Positions 9,018 to 17,588 of a stretch of DNA of 64,000 nucleotides are shown piece by piece. The notes under the pieces are model-generated. The model was given only the letters and a program-made list of their open reading frames with translations, had not been told where the DNA came from and did not search any database. Numbering within the stretch: position 1 is the first letter of the stretch; every line of letters begins with the position of its first letter. This DNA is from Neorhizobium galegae bv. officinalis (GTDB taxonomy: Bacteria > Pseudomonadota > Alphaproteobacteria > Rhizobiales > Rhizobiaceae), in the NCBI GenBank assembly GCA_000985875.1, contig CCRI01000014.1, forward strand, positions 1 through 64,000, written 5' to 3'. The position numbers were made by a program, and so were the translations under genes.

Positions 9018-9839
9018 ATGACCAACAGAGATTATTATTCCAAACTTGGTGGTTTGCCGCCGCAGACCGAACTTCTTTCCAGCAAGGCTGTTTTCACGAC
9101 ATCCTATGCGGTCATCCCGCGGACCGTCATGTCCGATATCGTGGCCAGCCTGCTTCCCCACTGGCAGGGAACCAGGGCATGGATCATCTCTCGTCCGATG
9201 ACGGGGTTTTCGGAGACGTTCTCGCAATACATCGTGGAAGTCCAGCCTGGCGGCGGAAGCGACCGGCCGGAACCCAACACGCGCGCCGAGGCGGCGATCT
9301 TCGTCGTCGAGGGCGAGATGTCGATCGAGTTTTCCGGAAGCGATCATGCGCTGAGGGCCGGTTCCTTTGCATATATCCCGGCCGGATCGCCGTGGAAGCT
9401 GCGCAACAGGGGCACGGCGCCCGTCAAGTTCCATTGGGTCCGCAAGGCCTTCCAGGCGGTCGAGGGGCTGGAAGCGCCGCCGGCGGTCTTCACCCATGAA
9501 GACGAGCATCCGATTTCATGGATGCCGGACACGGGCGACCGCTGGGGGACAACCCGTTTCGTCGACACCTCCGACGTCCGCTACGACATGCATCTCAACA
9601 TCGTCACACTGGAGCCGGGCGCGACCATTCCCTTCATGGAGACGCATGTGATGGAGCACGGCCTCTATGTGCTCGAAGGCAAGGCGGTCTACCGGCTCAA
9701 TCAGGATTGGGTCGAGGTGGAAGCCGGCGACTACATGTGGCTGCGCGCCTTCTGCCCGCAGGCCTGTTATGCCGGCGGCCCCGGCCGTTTCCGTTACCTG
9801 CTCTACAAGGACGTCAATCGCCACACCGAACTGTGGTAG
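9018..9839 (+). CDS. allE: (S)-ureidoglycine aminohydrolase-like bicupin
   Basis: The 273-aa protein has two cupin domains (about residues 60-145 and 190-268). It aligns by eye with E. coli AllE, including the stretch METHVMEHG and the end YKDVNRH. AllE converts (S)-ureidoglycine to (S)-ureidoglycolate and ammonia in allantoin breakdown. The manganese ligands and substrate lysine known for the plant enzyme appear as E208, H210, H214, Q248 and K264. The start is the ATG at 9018; upstream in-frame starts would add a basic tail absent from the family. No other allantoin-pathway enzyme except racemase homologues is nearby. It is divergent from the peptide-type ABC operon. Confidence 0.82.
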   Translation: MTNRDYYSKLGGLPPQTELLSSKAVFTTSYAVIPRTVMSDIVASLLPHWQGTRAWIISRPMTGFSETFSQYIVEVQPGGGSDRPEPNTRAEAAIFVVEGEMSIEFSGSDHALRAGSFAYIPAGSPWKLRNRGTAPVKFHWVRKAFQAVEGLEAPPAVFTHEDEHPISWMPDTGDRWGTTRFVDTSDVRYDMHLNIVTLEPGATIPFMETHVMEHGLYVLEGKAVYRLNQDWVEVEAGDYMWLRAFCPQACYAGGPGRFRYLLYKDVNRHTELW

Positions 9840-9861
9840 TTGCTGGTTTCGCAAACGCGAG

Positions 9862-9887
9862 CGGCGTTCCGGAGCGTCGGGACGCCG
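9862..9887. terminator. Hairpin between convergent genes
   Basis: A 10-bp stem with one G-T type mismatch (CGGCGTTCCG / CGGGACGCCG) and a 6-nt loop lies between the ends of the convergent allE-like and acetyltransferase genes. No T tract is present, so termination is only likely. Confidence 0.45.
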
Positions 9888-9890
9888 CCG

Positions 9891-10727
9891 TCAGCCGAGT
9901 TCGAGAGTGGTGATTCCGAACACGCCCGGCATATGCACCGCCGGCGCCGGACCGCGATACATCCGCGCGGTCGTGAAGCCTTTCACGAAACGATGAGCCG
10001 CAAGATAGGCTGAAAATTCCGCCTGTGAGGCAGGTACGTCGATATGCAGCGTTTCGTCGCCGATCTCCGCGGCGCAGGCGCTCAGCAGCTTTTGCGCGTC
10101 GTCGGCGGTCTGCGCAAAAAGCGGACCTATCTTGTAGCCGTCATGGCATTTGCGGCAGACCGCATAGCCGCAGACATTGCCGTCGCGGATGATGACCTTG
10201 GCAGCCCGAGGGGGCTTCAGCCAGGCGGCCAGGAAAGTATCGCGCTCCGCAGGGAAGAACGCCTGGTCATAGTCAAGAATGGCTGCCACCAGATCGTCGG
10301 TGATCGCGGTCACATCGGCATCGCGGCTCCCGGCGAGGCCGCCGCTCCAGCGAAAGGTCTCGTAGGCCGGCTCGAAGCCCATGCTGCGATAATTCGATTG
10401 CTGTTCCGGCACGCCGTCAAGGCCGATCGTCCGGCCGTCGAGATGTGCCATGCCGGCATCCCAGACCTTTCTGCCATGACCCTTGCCTCGGAAATCAGCA
10501 TGGGCGATGTAAAGGCCGATAAAGCCGAAACTGGAACCGTAACGGACTGCGGATAAGGCGGCGGCCATCTGGCCGTCCACGAAACAACCGATGAAACCTT
10601 TAGGATCGGCAGCATGAAGAGCCGGCCCATCGGCAAATCCCGGATTCCAGCCCTCGATCCGGGCCCAGTCGACAAGCTGTTCGACCTCGAAGGAGGTGAG
10701 CGCACGAATGGTCGTGTGATTTTTCAT
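9891..10727 (-). CDS. GNAT-family N-acetyltransferase
   Basis: The 278-aa protein carries an N-terminal GNAT domain with the acetyl-CoA loop around residues 85-95 (IAHADFRGKGHGRKVWDAG) and the following GLDGVPEQQSNYRSMGF segment. A second C-terminal acetyltransferase-like lobe (about 150-275) matches two-lobed GNAT proteins. Its start overlaps the racemase stop as ATGA, so it is the last gene of the polyamine-type ABC operon. It may acetylate the imported amine or amino acid; the substrate is unknown. Confidence 0.85.
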   Translation of the reverse strand: MKNHTTIRALTSFEVEQLVDWARIEGWNPGFADGPALHAADPKGFIGCFVDGQMAAALSAVRYGSSFGFIGLYIAHADFRGKGHGRKVWDAGMAHLDGRTIGLDGVPEQQSNYRSMGFEPAYETFRWSGGLAGSRDADVTAITDDLVAAILDYDQAFFPAERDTFLAAWLKPPRAAKVIIRDGNVCGYAVCRKCHDGYKIGPLFAQTADDAQKLLSACAAEIGDETLHIDVPASQAEFSAYLAAHRFVKGFTTARMYRGPAPAVHMPGVFGITTLELG

Positions 10728-11470
10728 TTAACGGCGAGTTTCCCGGGCTCGAAACCTTCGAGGAGGCCTTTATAGGATTTGCGGACCGGAGAAGCATAGG
10801 CTCCTCGTTTGGCCGTCGACAAGCCCAATGTCACCAGCGCCTCAGCCTGTTTCACTGCCGCCGCGACGCCGTCGATCACCGGCAGGCCGAATTCGCGGCG
10901 CAGTTCTGCCGTCAGATCGGCCATGCCGGCACAACCGAGCACGATCGCCTCGGCCTTGTCGTCGCGTAGCGCCGTCGCAATCTCGCTGCGCAGCCGGTCG
11001 CGGGCGTTGGAATTCGGGTCTTCGAGCGAGAGGACGGGAATATCGGCGGCCCGCACCTTGCATCGTCCGGCCATGCCGTAGCGATGAACCAGATGTTCGA
11101 GCGGCAGGCGCGAGCGTTCCATGGTGGTGACGATAGTGAAGCGCTGGGCGATGAAGGCGGTGGTGGCGAGCGCCGCTTCGCAGATGCCGACCACGGGGAT
11201 GTTGGCCAGTGCCCGTGCGGCGTCGAGGCCCGTGTCGTCAAAACAGGCGATGATCGCCGCATCGGCGCCGGCCTTCTCGCCCTTGGCAATCTCGATCAGC
11301 AGGCCGGGCACCGCGAAGACTTCGTCATAATAACCTTCGATCGAGACCGGTCCCATGGAGGAGGTGACGGCAAGGATTTCGGTCCCGGCATTGGCGACGC
11401 GCATGGCGGAATCGGCGATCGTCTCCGTCATGCTGGCGGTGGTATTCGGGTTTACGACGAGAATGCGCAT
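10724..11470 (-). CDS. Asp/Glu/hydantoin (allantoin-type) racemase
   Basis: From the ATG at 11470 the 248-aa protein begins with the family hallmark MRILVVNPNT. Both catalytic cysteines are present, in IIACFDDTG (C76) and IVLGCAGMAD (C180). The family racemises hydantoins, allantoin or amino acids by two-base chemistry. A GTG at 11479 that overlaps the permease stop is an alternative start. The gene sits in an ABC operon, so the enzyme probably epimerises the imported solute. It differs from the cysteine-less homologue at 2.2-2.9 kb. Confidence 0.88.
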   Translation of the reverse strand: MRILVVNPNTTASMTETIADSAMRVANAGTEILAVTSSMGPVSIEGYYDEVFAVPGLLIEIAKGEKAGADAAIIACFDDTGLDAARALANIPVVGICEAALATTAFIAQRFTIVTTMERSRLPLEHLVHRYGMAGRCKVRAADIPVLSLEDPNSNARDRLRSEIATALRDDKAEAIVLGCAGMADLTAELRREFGLPVIDGVAAAVKQAEALVTLGLSTAKRGAYASPVRKSYKGLLEGFEPGKLAVK

Positions 11471-11475
11471 TCTGT

Positions 11476-12294
11476 TCACGACCGCAGGCGGCGGCGATTG
11501 AGATGGACGATCAGGCCGAGCGTGCCGGCGATGACCAGGAAGGAGAACACCGTCGTCACCGTGCCGAGCGCGTAGAGCACGGGCGTCGTGACATTGGTCG
11601 TCATGCCGTAGATTTCGAGCGGTAACGTGTTGAACGAGCCTGCCGTCATCAGCGTACGGGCGAATTCGTCATAGGACAGGGTGAAGCCGAACAGGCCGAC
11701 GCCGATGAGGCTCGGCGCGATCATCGGCAGCACGACATGGCGGAAGGTCTGCCAGGACGAAGCGCCGAGATCGCGCGCGGCTTCCTCGTAGGCGGGCGAA
11801 AAGCGGTTGAAGACGGCGAACATGATCAGGACGCCGAAGGGCAGTGTCCAGGTGAGATGCGCGCCGAAGGCGGACGTATACCAGGACGGCTGGAAACCGA
11901 TCTGCTGGAAAACCACACCGATACCGAGCGAGATGATGATCGAGGGCACGACGAGGCTGGCGACGGCGAGATAGAACAGCGCGGTGGAGCCGATAAAGCG
12001 GCGGCGGAACGCCAGACCCGCCAGCAGCGAAACGACAACGGTGACGAGCATCACCATGATGCCGAGCACCGCCGAGCGGCGGAACGAGCCGCCGAAATCG
12101 CCGACCGCCTGGGTCTCGAACAGGTTGGCGAACCAGCGCAGCGAAACGCCGTTCAGCGGGAAGGTGAGGCCGCCGTTCGGCCCCTGGAAGGAGAGGATCA
12201 GGATCGCCGAAAGCGGGCCGTAAAGGAACAGCACGAAGACGGCGAAGAAGATGGCGAGAAGGTAGAATTCGCGGCCGCGCTTGTCGCTGTGCAT
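11476..12294 (-). CDS. Polyamine-type ABC transporter permease, PotC-like
   Basis: The 272-aa inner-membrane protein has a first helix after a short basic N-terminus, about six helices in all, and the EAA loop YEEAARDLGASSWQTFRHV facing the ATPase. The family takes up polyamines and related amines, amino acid derivatives or ferric ions. It is followed directly by the racemase gene and follows the PotB-like gene by 19 nt. Confidence 0.9.
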   Translation of the reverse strand: MHSDKRGREFYLLAIFFAVFVLFLYGPLSAILILSFQGPNGGLTFPLNGVSLRWFANLFETQAVGDFGGSFRRSAVLGIMVMLVTVVVSLLAGLAFRRRFIGSTALFYLAVASLVVPSIIISLGIGVVFQQIGFQPSWYTSAFGAHLTWTLPFGVLIMFAVFNRFSPAYEEAARDLGASSWQTFRHVVLPMIAPSLIGVGLFGFTLSYDEFARTLMTAGSFNTLPLEIYGMTTNVTTPVLYALGTVTTVFSFLVIAGTLGLIVHLNRRRLRS

Positions 12295-12313
12295 CTCGGA
12301 GTTCCCCTTTTTC

Positions 12314-13225
12314 TTAAAGTTCTTTGCGGATGTCGACGATGCGGAGAATGCCCGCGACCATCAGGAGAACGAGGACGAGCAGCACGACCGCGTTGGCTGC
12401 TGCTGCCGGGTATTGGAGCAGCGACATCTGGTTCTTCATCATCAGCGCCACCGAGGCGCTCTGTCCCCCGGACATGACCTGGACGGTCGAGAAATCGGCC
12501 ATGACCAGCGTCACCACGAAGATGGTGCCGATCGCCATGCCGGGTTTTGCAAGCGGAATGATGACGTTGGTGAGGATCTGTGTGCTCGTGGCGCCGGCAT
12601 CGCGCGCCGCTTCGACCAGCGACTTGTCGATGCGCATCAGCGTGTTGAAGATCGGCGTCACCATGAACAGCGTGTAGAGATGCACCATCGCCAGCACCAC
12701 CGCGAAGTCCGAATAGAGCAGCCATTCGATCGGTTCGGGAATGATCCCCGCATTGATCAGCGTCGTGTTGACGAGACCGTTACGCCCCAGCACCGGGATC
12801 CACGAGATCATGCGGATGATGTTGGACGTGAGGAACGGCACGGTGCAGATGAGAAAGAGCACCATCTGCATGGCCGTGGTGCGGATGTGGAAGGCGAGGA
12901 AATAGGCAACCCAGAAACCGACGAACAGCGTGATCGCCCAGACCAGGAAGGCGAATTTCAAGGTATTCAGGTAGGTCTTCCAGGTCACCCACGAGCCGAG
13001 CGTTTCCGCATAGTTCATCGTTAGGAAGTCCGGATACATCTGGGCGAAGTCGTAATCCCAGAAGCTGACGACTGTAATCATCAGGATCGGCAGGAGCAGG
13101 AAGGCGCCGAGGATCAGCGCCAGCGGCGTCGCCTGGAGATAGGAGATCAGCGCCGGCGACAGACGAAAGCTTTTCGCCTTCGTCATGTCGGCCTTGTCCG
13201 GTTCCGAGGATGCTATCGTCGCCAT
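12314..13225 (-). CDS. Polyamine-type ABC transporter permease, PotB-like
   Basis: The 303-aa protein has about 30 cytoplasmic residues and then six helices, with the EAA loop LVEAARDAGATSTQILTNV near the C-terminal third. GGGAGAC lies five bases before the ATG. It forms a heterodimeric channel with the PotC-like permease. A palindromic repeat separates it from the binding-protein gene upstream. Confidence 0.9.
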   Translation of the reverse strand: MATIASSEPDKADMTKAKSFRLSPALISYLQATPLALILGAFLLLPILMITVVSFWDYDFAQMYPDFLTMNYAETLGSWVTWKTYLNTLKFAFLVWAITLFVGFWVAYFLAFHIRTTAMQMVLFLICTVPFLTSNIIRMISWIPVLGRNGLVNTTLINAGIIPEPIEWLLYSDFAVVLAMVHLYTLFMVTPIFNTLMRIDKSLVEAARDAGATSTQILTNVIIPLAKPGMAIGTIFVVTLVMADFSTVQVMSGGQSASVALMMKNQMSLLQYPAAAANAVVLLVLVLLMVAGILRIVDIRKEL

Positions 13226-13277
13226 GTTTCGTCTCCCTGGGGTTACCCGAGAGCGGAATATGCTTCCTCACCCGGTC

Positions 13278-13376
13278 GTCATCCTCGGGCTTGACCCGAG
13301 GATCCATTTCGTCGTCCGTGCGCCCTTTCGCTCTCTCGCCCCTGGCGGGGATCCTCGGGGCAAGCCCGAGGATGAC
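13278..13376. repeat. REP-like inverted repeat pair, copy 1
   Basis: Two units face each other. Each holds CCTCGGG-N5-CCCGAGG or a near variant and ends in GTCATCCTCGGGCTTG or its complement. Each unit can form its own hairpin and the pair a larger one. A second copy of the same design lies at 44394-44475, also inside an ABC operon. This fits the dispersed palindromic elements of rhizobial genomes. Confidence 0.85.
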
Positions 13377-13420
13377 GGTGTAAGGGACGCTAGGCCTGCA
13401 GCGCCGGACCTTGGGGCCCC

Positions 13421-14710
13421 TTACGCCGCGATGAACTCGTTCCAGCGGCGGACCATGTAGCGGTCCTCGTCCATGACCGAGTTCCAGCAGGCCACGTGGC
13501 CCATGCGTTCCTCGAAGGAGCCGCCGTCGCGCACTGCACCGGCCTTTTCCATGACCTTGCCGTCCGGAGCGACGATATCGCCCTTGGCCGGCTTGCCTTC
13601 GATCCAGTAGCCCCATTCGTCGGCGGACATGTGGGCCTTGGCGGTTTCCATGGCGGCCGAGTAGTAGCCCTGGCGGTTGAGATAGGCGCCGACCCAGCCG
13701 GACGTGTACCAGTTGATATATTCATAGGCCACATCGAGCTTGGCGCCGGAGAGATGGGCGGCAAGACCAAGACCGCCGCCCCACGAGCGATAGCCTTCCT
13801 TGAGCGGCTGGTATTTGCAGGCGATGCCCTTGGAGCGGACGGCGGCGACGGCCGGCGACCACATCGACTGGATCACGACTTCGCCCGAGGCCATCAGGTT
13901 GACGCTTTCGTCGAACGACTTCCAGAAGGCGCGGAACTGGCCGGCCTGCTTGGCCTTGATCAGGAAGTCGATCGTCTTGTCGATCTCCGCCTTGGTCATG
14001 TTGCCCTTGTCGGCATACTTGATGTTGCCCATGGCTTCCATGATCATCGCGGCATCCATGATGCCGATCGACGGGATGTTGAGGATCGAGGCCTTGCCCT
14101 TGAACTTCGGGTCCATGATATCGGCCCAGGTGGAGATCTCGCGGCCGACCAGGTCGGGGCGGATGCCGAGCGTGTCGGCGTTGTAGATGGTCGGAACCAT
14201 CGTGAACCACTTGGTCTCTTCCTTGGCGAAGGTCTTGTCGCCGGGCTTTGCGACATAACCGACCGTGTGCGGCGCGGTCCCTTGCGCGATCACGCTGTCC
14301 GGCTTCAGCTTGCCGTTTTTGAACAGTGGCACGATCTTGTCGTAGTACTTCAGCTTGGTCGTATCCATCGGCTGGATGACGCCGGCCGGATAGACCTTCT
14401 TGAGGATCCAGTATTCGATGTCGGCGATGTCGTAGGAGTTCGGCTGGGTGACGGCGCGCTGGGCGGCGGCATCCGAGTCCGTTGCGGTCATTTCGAGCGT
14501 GATGCCGAGGTCGGCCTTGCACTTCTCGGCGATCGCGTTGAGGTTCGAAACGCCGGTGCCGAACTGGCGCAGCGTGATCGGATTCTGGGCCCAGATGGTC
14601 GGGAAGCCGGTGATGGCGCCGGAGCCGGCGGCAAGACCGGCCGCGGCGGACGCCGTCTTCAGAAGCGTGCGGCGCGAAATTCCCTTGGGTGTCTTCTTGG
14701 TCTCAGTCAT
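13421..14710 (-). CDS. Polyamine-type ABC substrate-binding protein, Tat-exported
   Basis: The 429-aa protein opens with a twin-arginine signal (ISRRTLLKTASAAAGLAAG) and has the PotD/family 1-6 binding fold (ITLRQFGTGVSNLNAIAEKC; the WSPAVAAVRSKG segment near residue 280). Tat export is unusual for PotD proteins and implies folding before export, or simply follows the family to which it belongs. It collects the substrate for the PotABC-like components. The substrate is not determined by sequence. Confidence 0.9.
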   Translation of the reverse strand: MTETKKTPKGISRRTLLKTASAAAGLAAGSGAITGFPTIWAQNPITLRQFGTGVSNLNAIAEKCKADLGITLEMTATDSDAAAQRAVTQPNSYDIADIEYWILKKVYPAGVIQPMDTTKLKYYDKIVPLFKNGKLKPDSVIAQGTAPHTVGYVAKPGDKTFAKEETKWFTMVPTIYNADTLGIRPDLVGREISTWADIMDPKFKGKASILNIPSIGIMDAAMIMEAMGNIKYADKGNMTKAEIDKTIDFLIKAKQAGQFRAFWKSFDESVNLMASGEVVIQSMWSPAVAAVRSKGIACKYQPLKEGYRSWGGGLGLAAHLSGAKLDVAYEYINWYTSGWVGAYLNRQGYYSAAMETAKAHMSADEWGYWIEGKPAKGDIVAPDGKVMEKAGAVRDGGSFEERMGHVACWNSVMDEDRYMVRRWNEFIAA

Positions 14711-14746
14711 TGCCCTGTTCTCCTCTGGTTGAGTTTTTTGGTGGCA

Positions 14747-15838
14747 TCAGTTCTTGAGGCGGCCGAGGACGATCGCGTCCTCGCGGCCCCAGGAAAGCGG
14801 GATCGCTTCTCCGACCTTGACCGGATTGGCGAAAAATTCGGCGTCGGTCAGGATCGCGGTGAAATCCTCGATTCCGGCGCCGTTGACCGAGAGCTTTACC
14901 GAGGAACCGCGATATTCGACGTTGGAAACCGAGCCGGTGAATCCGAGGCCCTTTTCGGAAGGCTCGCCGATGCGGACATGGTCCGTACGGATGGCGATGT
15001 CGGCGCTATCGGTCAGCCCGGCAGCGCCGTCGTCGGTGGCGAGGAAATCCCCGCCTGCGGGCACCGACAACATCAGCTTGTCGCCGGAACTCTGCGTCAC
15101 CCGGCCGGAGATGACGTTGTGATCGCCCATGAACTTGGCGACGAAGGCGGTGGCCGGCTTTTCGAACACCACGCGCGGATGGGCGGCCTGTTCGATGCGG
15201 CCATCGTTCATCACCACGATCAGGTCGGCGAGAGCCATCGCCTCTTCCTGGCTGTGCGTCACATGCACGAAGGTGATGCCGAGCGATGTCTGCAGCTTTT
15301 TCAGTTCCGCGCGCATGCGGATTTTCAGGAACGGGTCGAGCGCCGAGAGCGGCTCGTCGAGAAGCAGCGCTTCCGGATCGGTGATCAGCGCGCGGGCGAG
15401 CGCCACGCGCTGCTGCTGGCCGCCGGAAAGCTGGGCCGGGCGCCGGGTCGCATAGGCTTCCAGCTGCATCAGCCGCAGCATGTCCATCGCCTTGGCACGC
15501 CGCTCGTCCTTGTCGACGCCCTTCATCTTCAGGCTGAAGGCGACGTTGTCGACGAGGTCGAGATGCGGGAAGAGGGCGTAGGACTGGAACATCATCGCCG
15601 TGCCGCGTTTCGCCGGCGGCAGGTCGGTGACGACAGTGTTGCCGAGGCGCACGTCGCCCGAGGAGATGCTCTCATGGCCGGCGATCATCCTGAGCGTCGA
15701 GGTCTTGCCGCAGCCGGATGGACCGAGCAGGCAGCAATAGGTTCCGGCTGGAATCTTCAGGCTGATCGCGTGAACGGCCGTTGTTGTTCCGTAGATCTTA
15801 GAGACTGAAGCGATGTCGATTTCGGCGGCTTTGCTCAT
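14747..15838 (-). CDS. Polyamine-type ABC transporter ATPase, PotA-like
   Basis: The 363-aa protein has Walker A GPSGCGKT, the Q-loop FQSYALFPHLD, signature LSGGQQQRV, Walker B LLLDEPLSALD, the switch His in VTHSQEEA, and a C-terminal TOBE regulatory domain (about residues 245-360). It is the first gene of the operon ATPase, binding protein, two permeases, racemase, acetyltransferase. The divergent GntR gene is its likely regulator. Confidence 0.92.
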   Translation of the reverse strand: MSKAAEIDIASVSKIYGTTTAVHAISLKIPAGTYCCLLGPSGCGKTSTLRMIAGHESISSGDVRLGNTVVTDLPPAKRGTAMMFQSYALFPHLDLVDNVAFSLKMKGVDKDERRAKAMDMLRLMQLEAYATRRPAQLSGGQQQRVALARALITDPEALLLDEPLSALDPFLKIRMRAELKKLQTSLGITFVHVTHSQEEAMALADLIVVMNDGRIEQAAHPRVVFEKPATAFVAKFMGDHNVISGRVTQSSGDKLMLSVPAGGDFLATDDGAAGLTDSADIAIRTDHVRIGEPSEKGLGFTGSVSNVEYRGSSVKLSVNGAGIEDFTAILTDAEFFANPVKVGEAIPLSWGREDAIVLGRLKN

Positions 15839-16072
15839 CAGGCGCTCCCTTGCGTCTGATATTGCTATGCATCAGCCATGCCAACTCGATTAAACCTTTA
15901 GAAAGACTTGGCTTTAGCTCGAAGCCTTGACGGGCACGTTTTGCGACTGCGTAAAAATCGTGCGATCGTTTTCGATCCTTTGGGCAAATCGTATGCAATC
16001 TTAGCGTTGGATCAAAAACAAGTCGCTTGGCATCCTGTAGCCACTCGGGTTACAAAAGCCGGACATCGGACC

Positions 16073-16807
16073 ATGGCAATGAATATCAGCGAAAAGATCA
16101 ATCTTACCGAGACCACGCCCGAGGATCGCTCCCCGGAGGATCGTTCCATGGCGATCCGGGAATCGTTACGCAATGCGATCATCGATCGACGTCTTGCACC
16201 CGGCACCAAACTGTCTGAAAGCGAAGTCGGTTCTCTGTTCGACGTCAGCCGCACGGTCGCGCGTGCCGCACTGCAGATGCTTGCCTTCGAAGGCCTGGTG
16301 AAAACCGAGCGCAACCGCGGCGCCTTCGTCTCCAATCCGTCGCCGGAAGAAGCACGCCAGATTTTCGCCTCGCGCCGGCTGATCGAGCCCGGCATTGTCG
16401 CGGCCGCGGTCGAGCGCATCACGCCTGAGGACATCGCGGAGTTCCGCCGTCAGCTCGGCGAGGAAGAGCGCTATATGAACGAGCGCGGCCCGGCTGCGCG
16501 CCGCGCCGAGATCAAGGCTTCGGGCGATTTCCATCTGATGCTGGCTTCCGTTGCCGGCAACGTCATCCTGCAGCGCTTCATGGACGAGCTGGTCGCCCGT
16601 TCATCGCTGGTGATCGCGCTCTACGGCCGTTCCGGTGTGTCGAGCTGCGGGCATTCCGAGCATACCGCCGTTCTCGACGCCCTGGAGAAGGGCGATGGCG
16701 AGCGCGCCGCCAAGCTCATGATCCACCATATCGACCATATCGAAGCCGATCTCGATCTTCAGGTGAAACAGGGGCTGGGCCTCAAGGATGCCCTCTCGCT
16801 CGCCTAA
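16073..16807 (+). CDS. GntR-family regulator, FadR/FCD subfamily
   Basis: From the ATG at 16073 the protein has 244 aa. It has a winged helix (about residues 22-90; LSESEVGSLFDVSRTVARAA) and an all-helical FCD ligand domain (about 100-235) with conserved histidines, including HHIDHIEADLD near the end. FCD domains commonly bind small carboxylates with a metal. Divergence from the polyamine-type ABC operon across 234 nt suggests it controls that operon. Earlier in-frame starts would add a tail outside the family. Confidence 0.88.
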   Translation: MAMNISEKINLTETTPEDRSPEDRSMAIRESLRNAIIDRRLAPGTKLSESEVGSLFDVSRTVARAALQMLAFEGLVKTERNRGAFVSNPSPEEARQIFASRRLIEPGIVAAAVERITPEDIAEFRRQLGEEERYMNERGPAARRAEIKASGDFHLMLASVAGNVILQRFMDELVARSSLVIALYGRSGVSSCGHSEHTAVLDALEKGDGERAAKLMIHHIDHIEADLDLQVKQGLGLKDALSLA

Positions 16808-17361
16808 CCCCGCAAGTGCCGCAACGCCTCGGTATAGGCGGCGAGGTCCCGTTCGGGATCGGCCGGCAACGCGGAAGCACGGATGACACGGCCGCCGCCC
16901 GCTTCGATGCCGACGTCGATCATCAGATTGTCGGACTTGCCGTGGTTCTCGATCGACAGCCCGTCGGGACCGCGAGGACGGCCGCTGCTTTCATCGATGT
17001 CGAGCCCGGCATACCAGATCGAGCGCACCCGCGTGCCGTAGTCGTCGGGATGGTTGGTATAGGCCCAGACCCGTTTGCCGAGCGCGATCATGAAGCCGAT
17101 TTCGTAGACGGTGCCGGGATCGGCGCTGATGCCGCGGAACGGCGTGATATTGGCGAGGCAGACATCCGCCCGCCGCATCGCGTCGTCGTTCCGCTGGTAG
17201 ATCGCGGCTGCCGTCAATTGGCCTACAGGCGCCTGGTTCTCGTCGCTGCCGGGACCTGTGGGCTCGAAGCCGAAGCTGCGGGCGAGGCGGCGTTTCTCGC
17301 CCATCACGATCTGGGCATCGGGTAAAAATACTTCGGGGCCGGCGAGATAGATGGTCGGCAT
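16804..17361 (-). CDS. Nucleoside 2-deoxyribosyltransferase
   Basis: The 185-aa protein begins with the family hallmark IYLAGPEVFLPDA and has the N-R-N-D segment YQRNDDAMRRADVCLANIT. The active-site glutamate lies in GTVYEIGFMIALGK (E87). The enzyme moves deoxyribose between nucleobases in salvage. It ends convergently with the GntR gene by 4 bp. Its position near an adenine deaminase-like gene supports a nucleobase salvage context. Confidence 0.9.
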   Translation of the reverse strand: MPTIYLAGPEVFLPDAQIVMGEKRRLARSFGFEPTGPGSDENQAPVGQLTAAAIYQRNDDAMRRADVCLANITPFRGISADPGTVYEIGFMIALGKRVWAYTNHPDDYGTRVRSIWYAGLDIDESSGRPRGPDGLSIENHGKSDNLMIDVGIEAGGGRVIRASALPADPERDLAAYTEALRHLRG

Positions 17362-17588
17362 GAAAATCCTTTGATGAATCGGTCAGCACCAGTGTTCCAT
17401 AGCGTCCTGTCCGGCGCATTGCGAGCATGAATGCACCGACCAACCGGCTGAGCCGCCACGAAACTGTTGGGTTCATCTCTTTGCATCAAGTTGGGCGGAG
17501 GCGCATTTTAAAAGTGGAGATTTGTAGACAAGAATAATCACCCGCATTAGGAATGCTCCCCGACGACGTTACCGGCAGGGGATAGATC

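Noticed and set aside
9018..9839. Longer start at 8796 for the bicupin gene.
   Set aside because: It would add 74 residues with no cupin similarity, while the ATG at 9018 matches the family N-terminus.
13496..15808. A 770-codon plus-strand frame opposite PotD- and PotA-like genes.
   Set aside because: It shadows two genes with clear motifs, and the translated product has no recognisable motif.
15839..16072. GntR operator between the PotA-like and GntR genes.
   Set aside because: A TGAT-N10-ATCA palindrome is present but too loose to assign; no clear TNGTNNNACNA-type site.
17362..17588. Possible cobalamin riboswitch upstream of the FecB-like operon.
   Set aside because: The B12-box core was not recognised. 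The gap has no clear aptamer.
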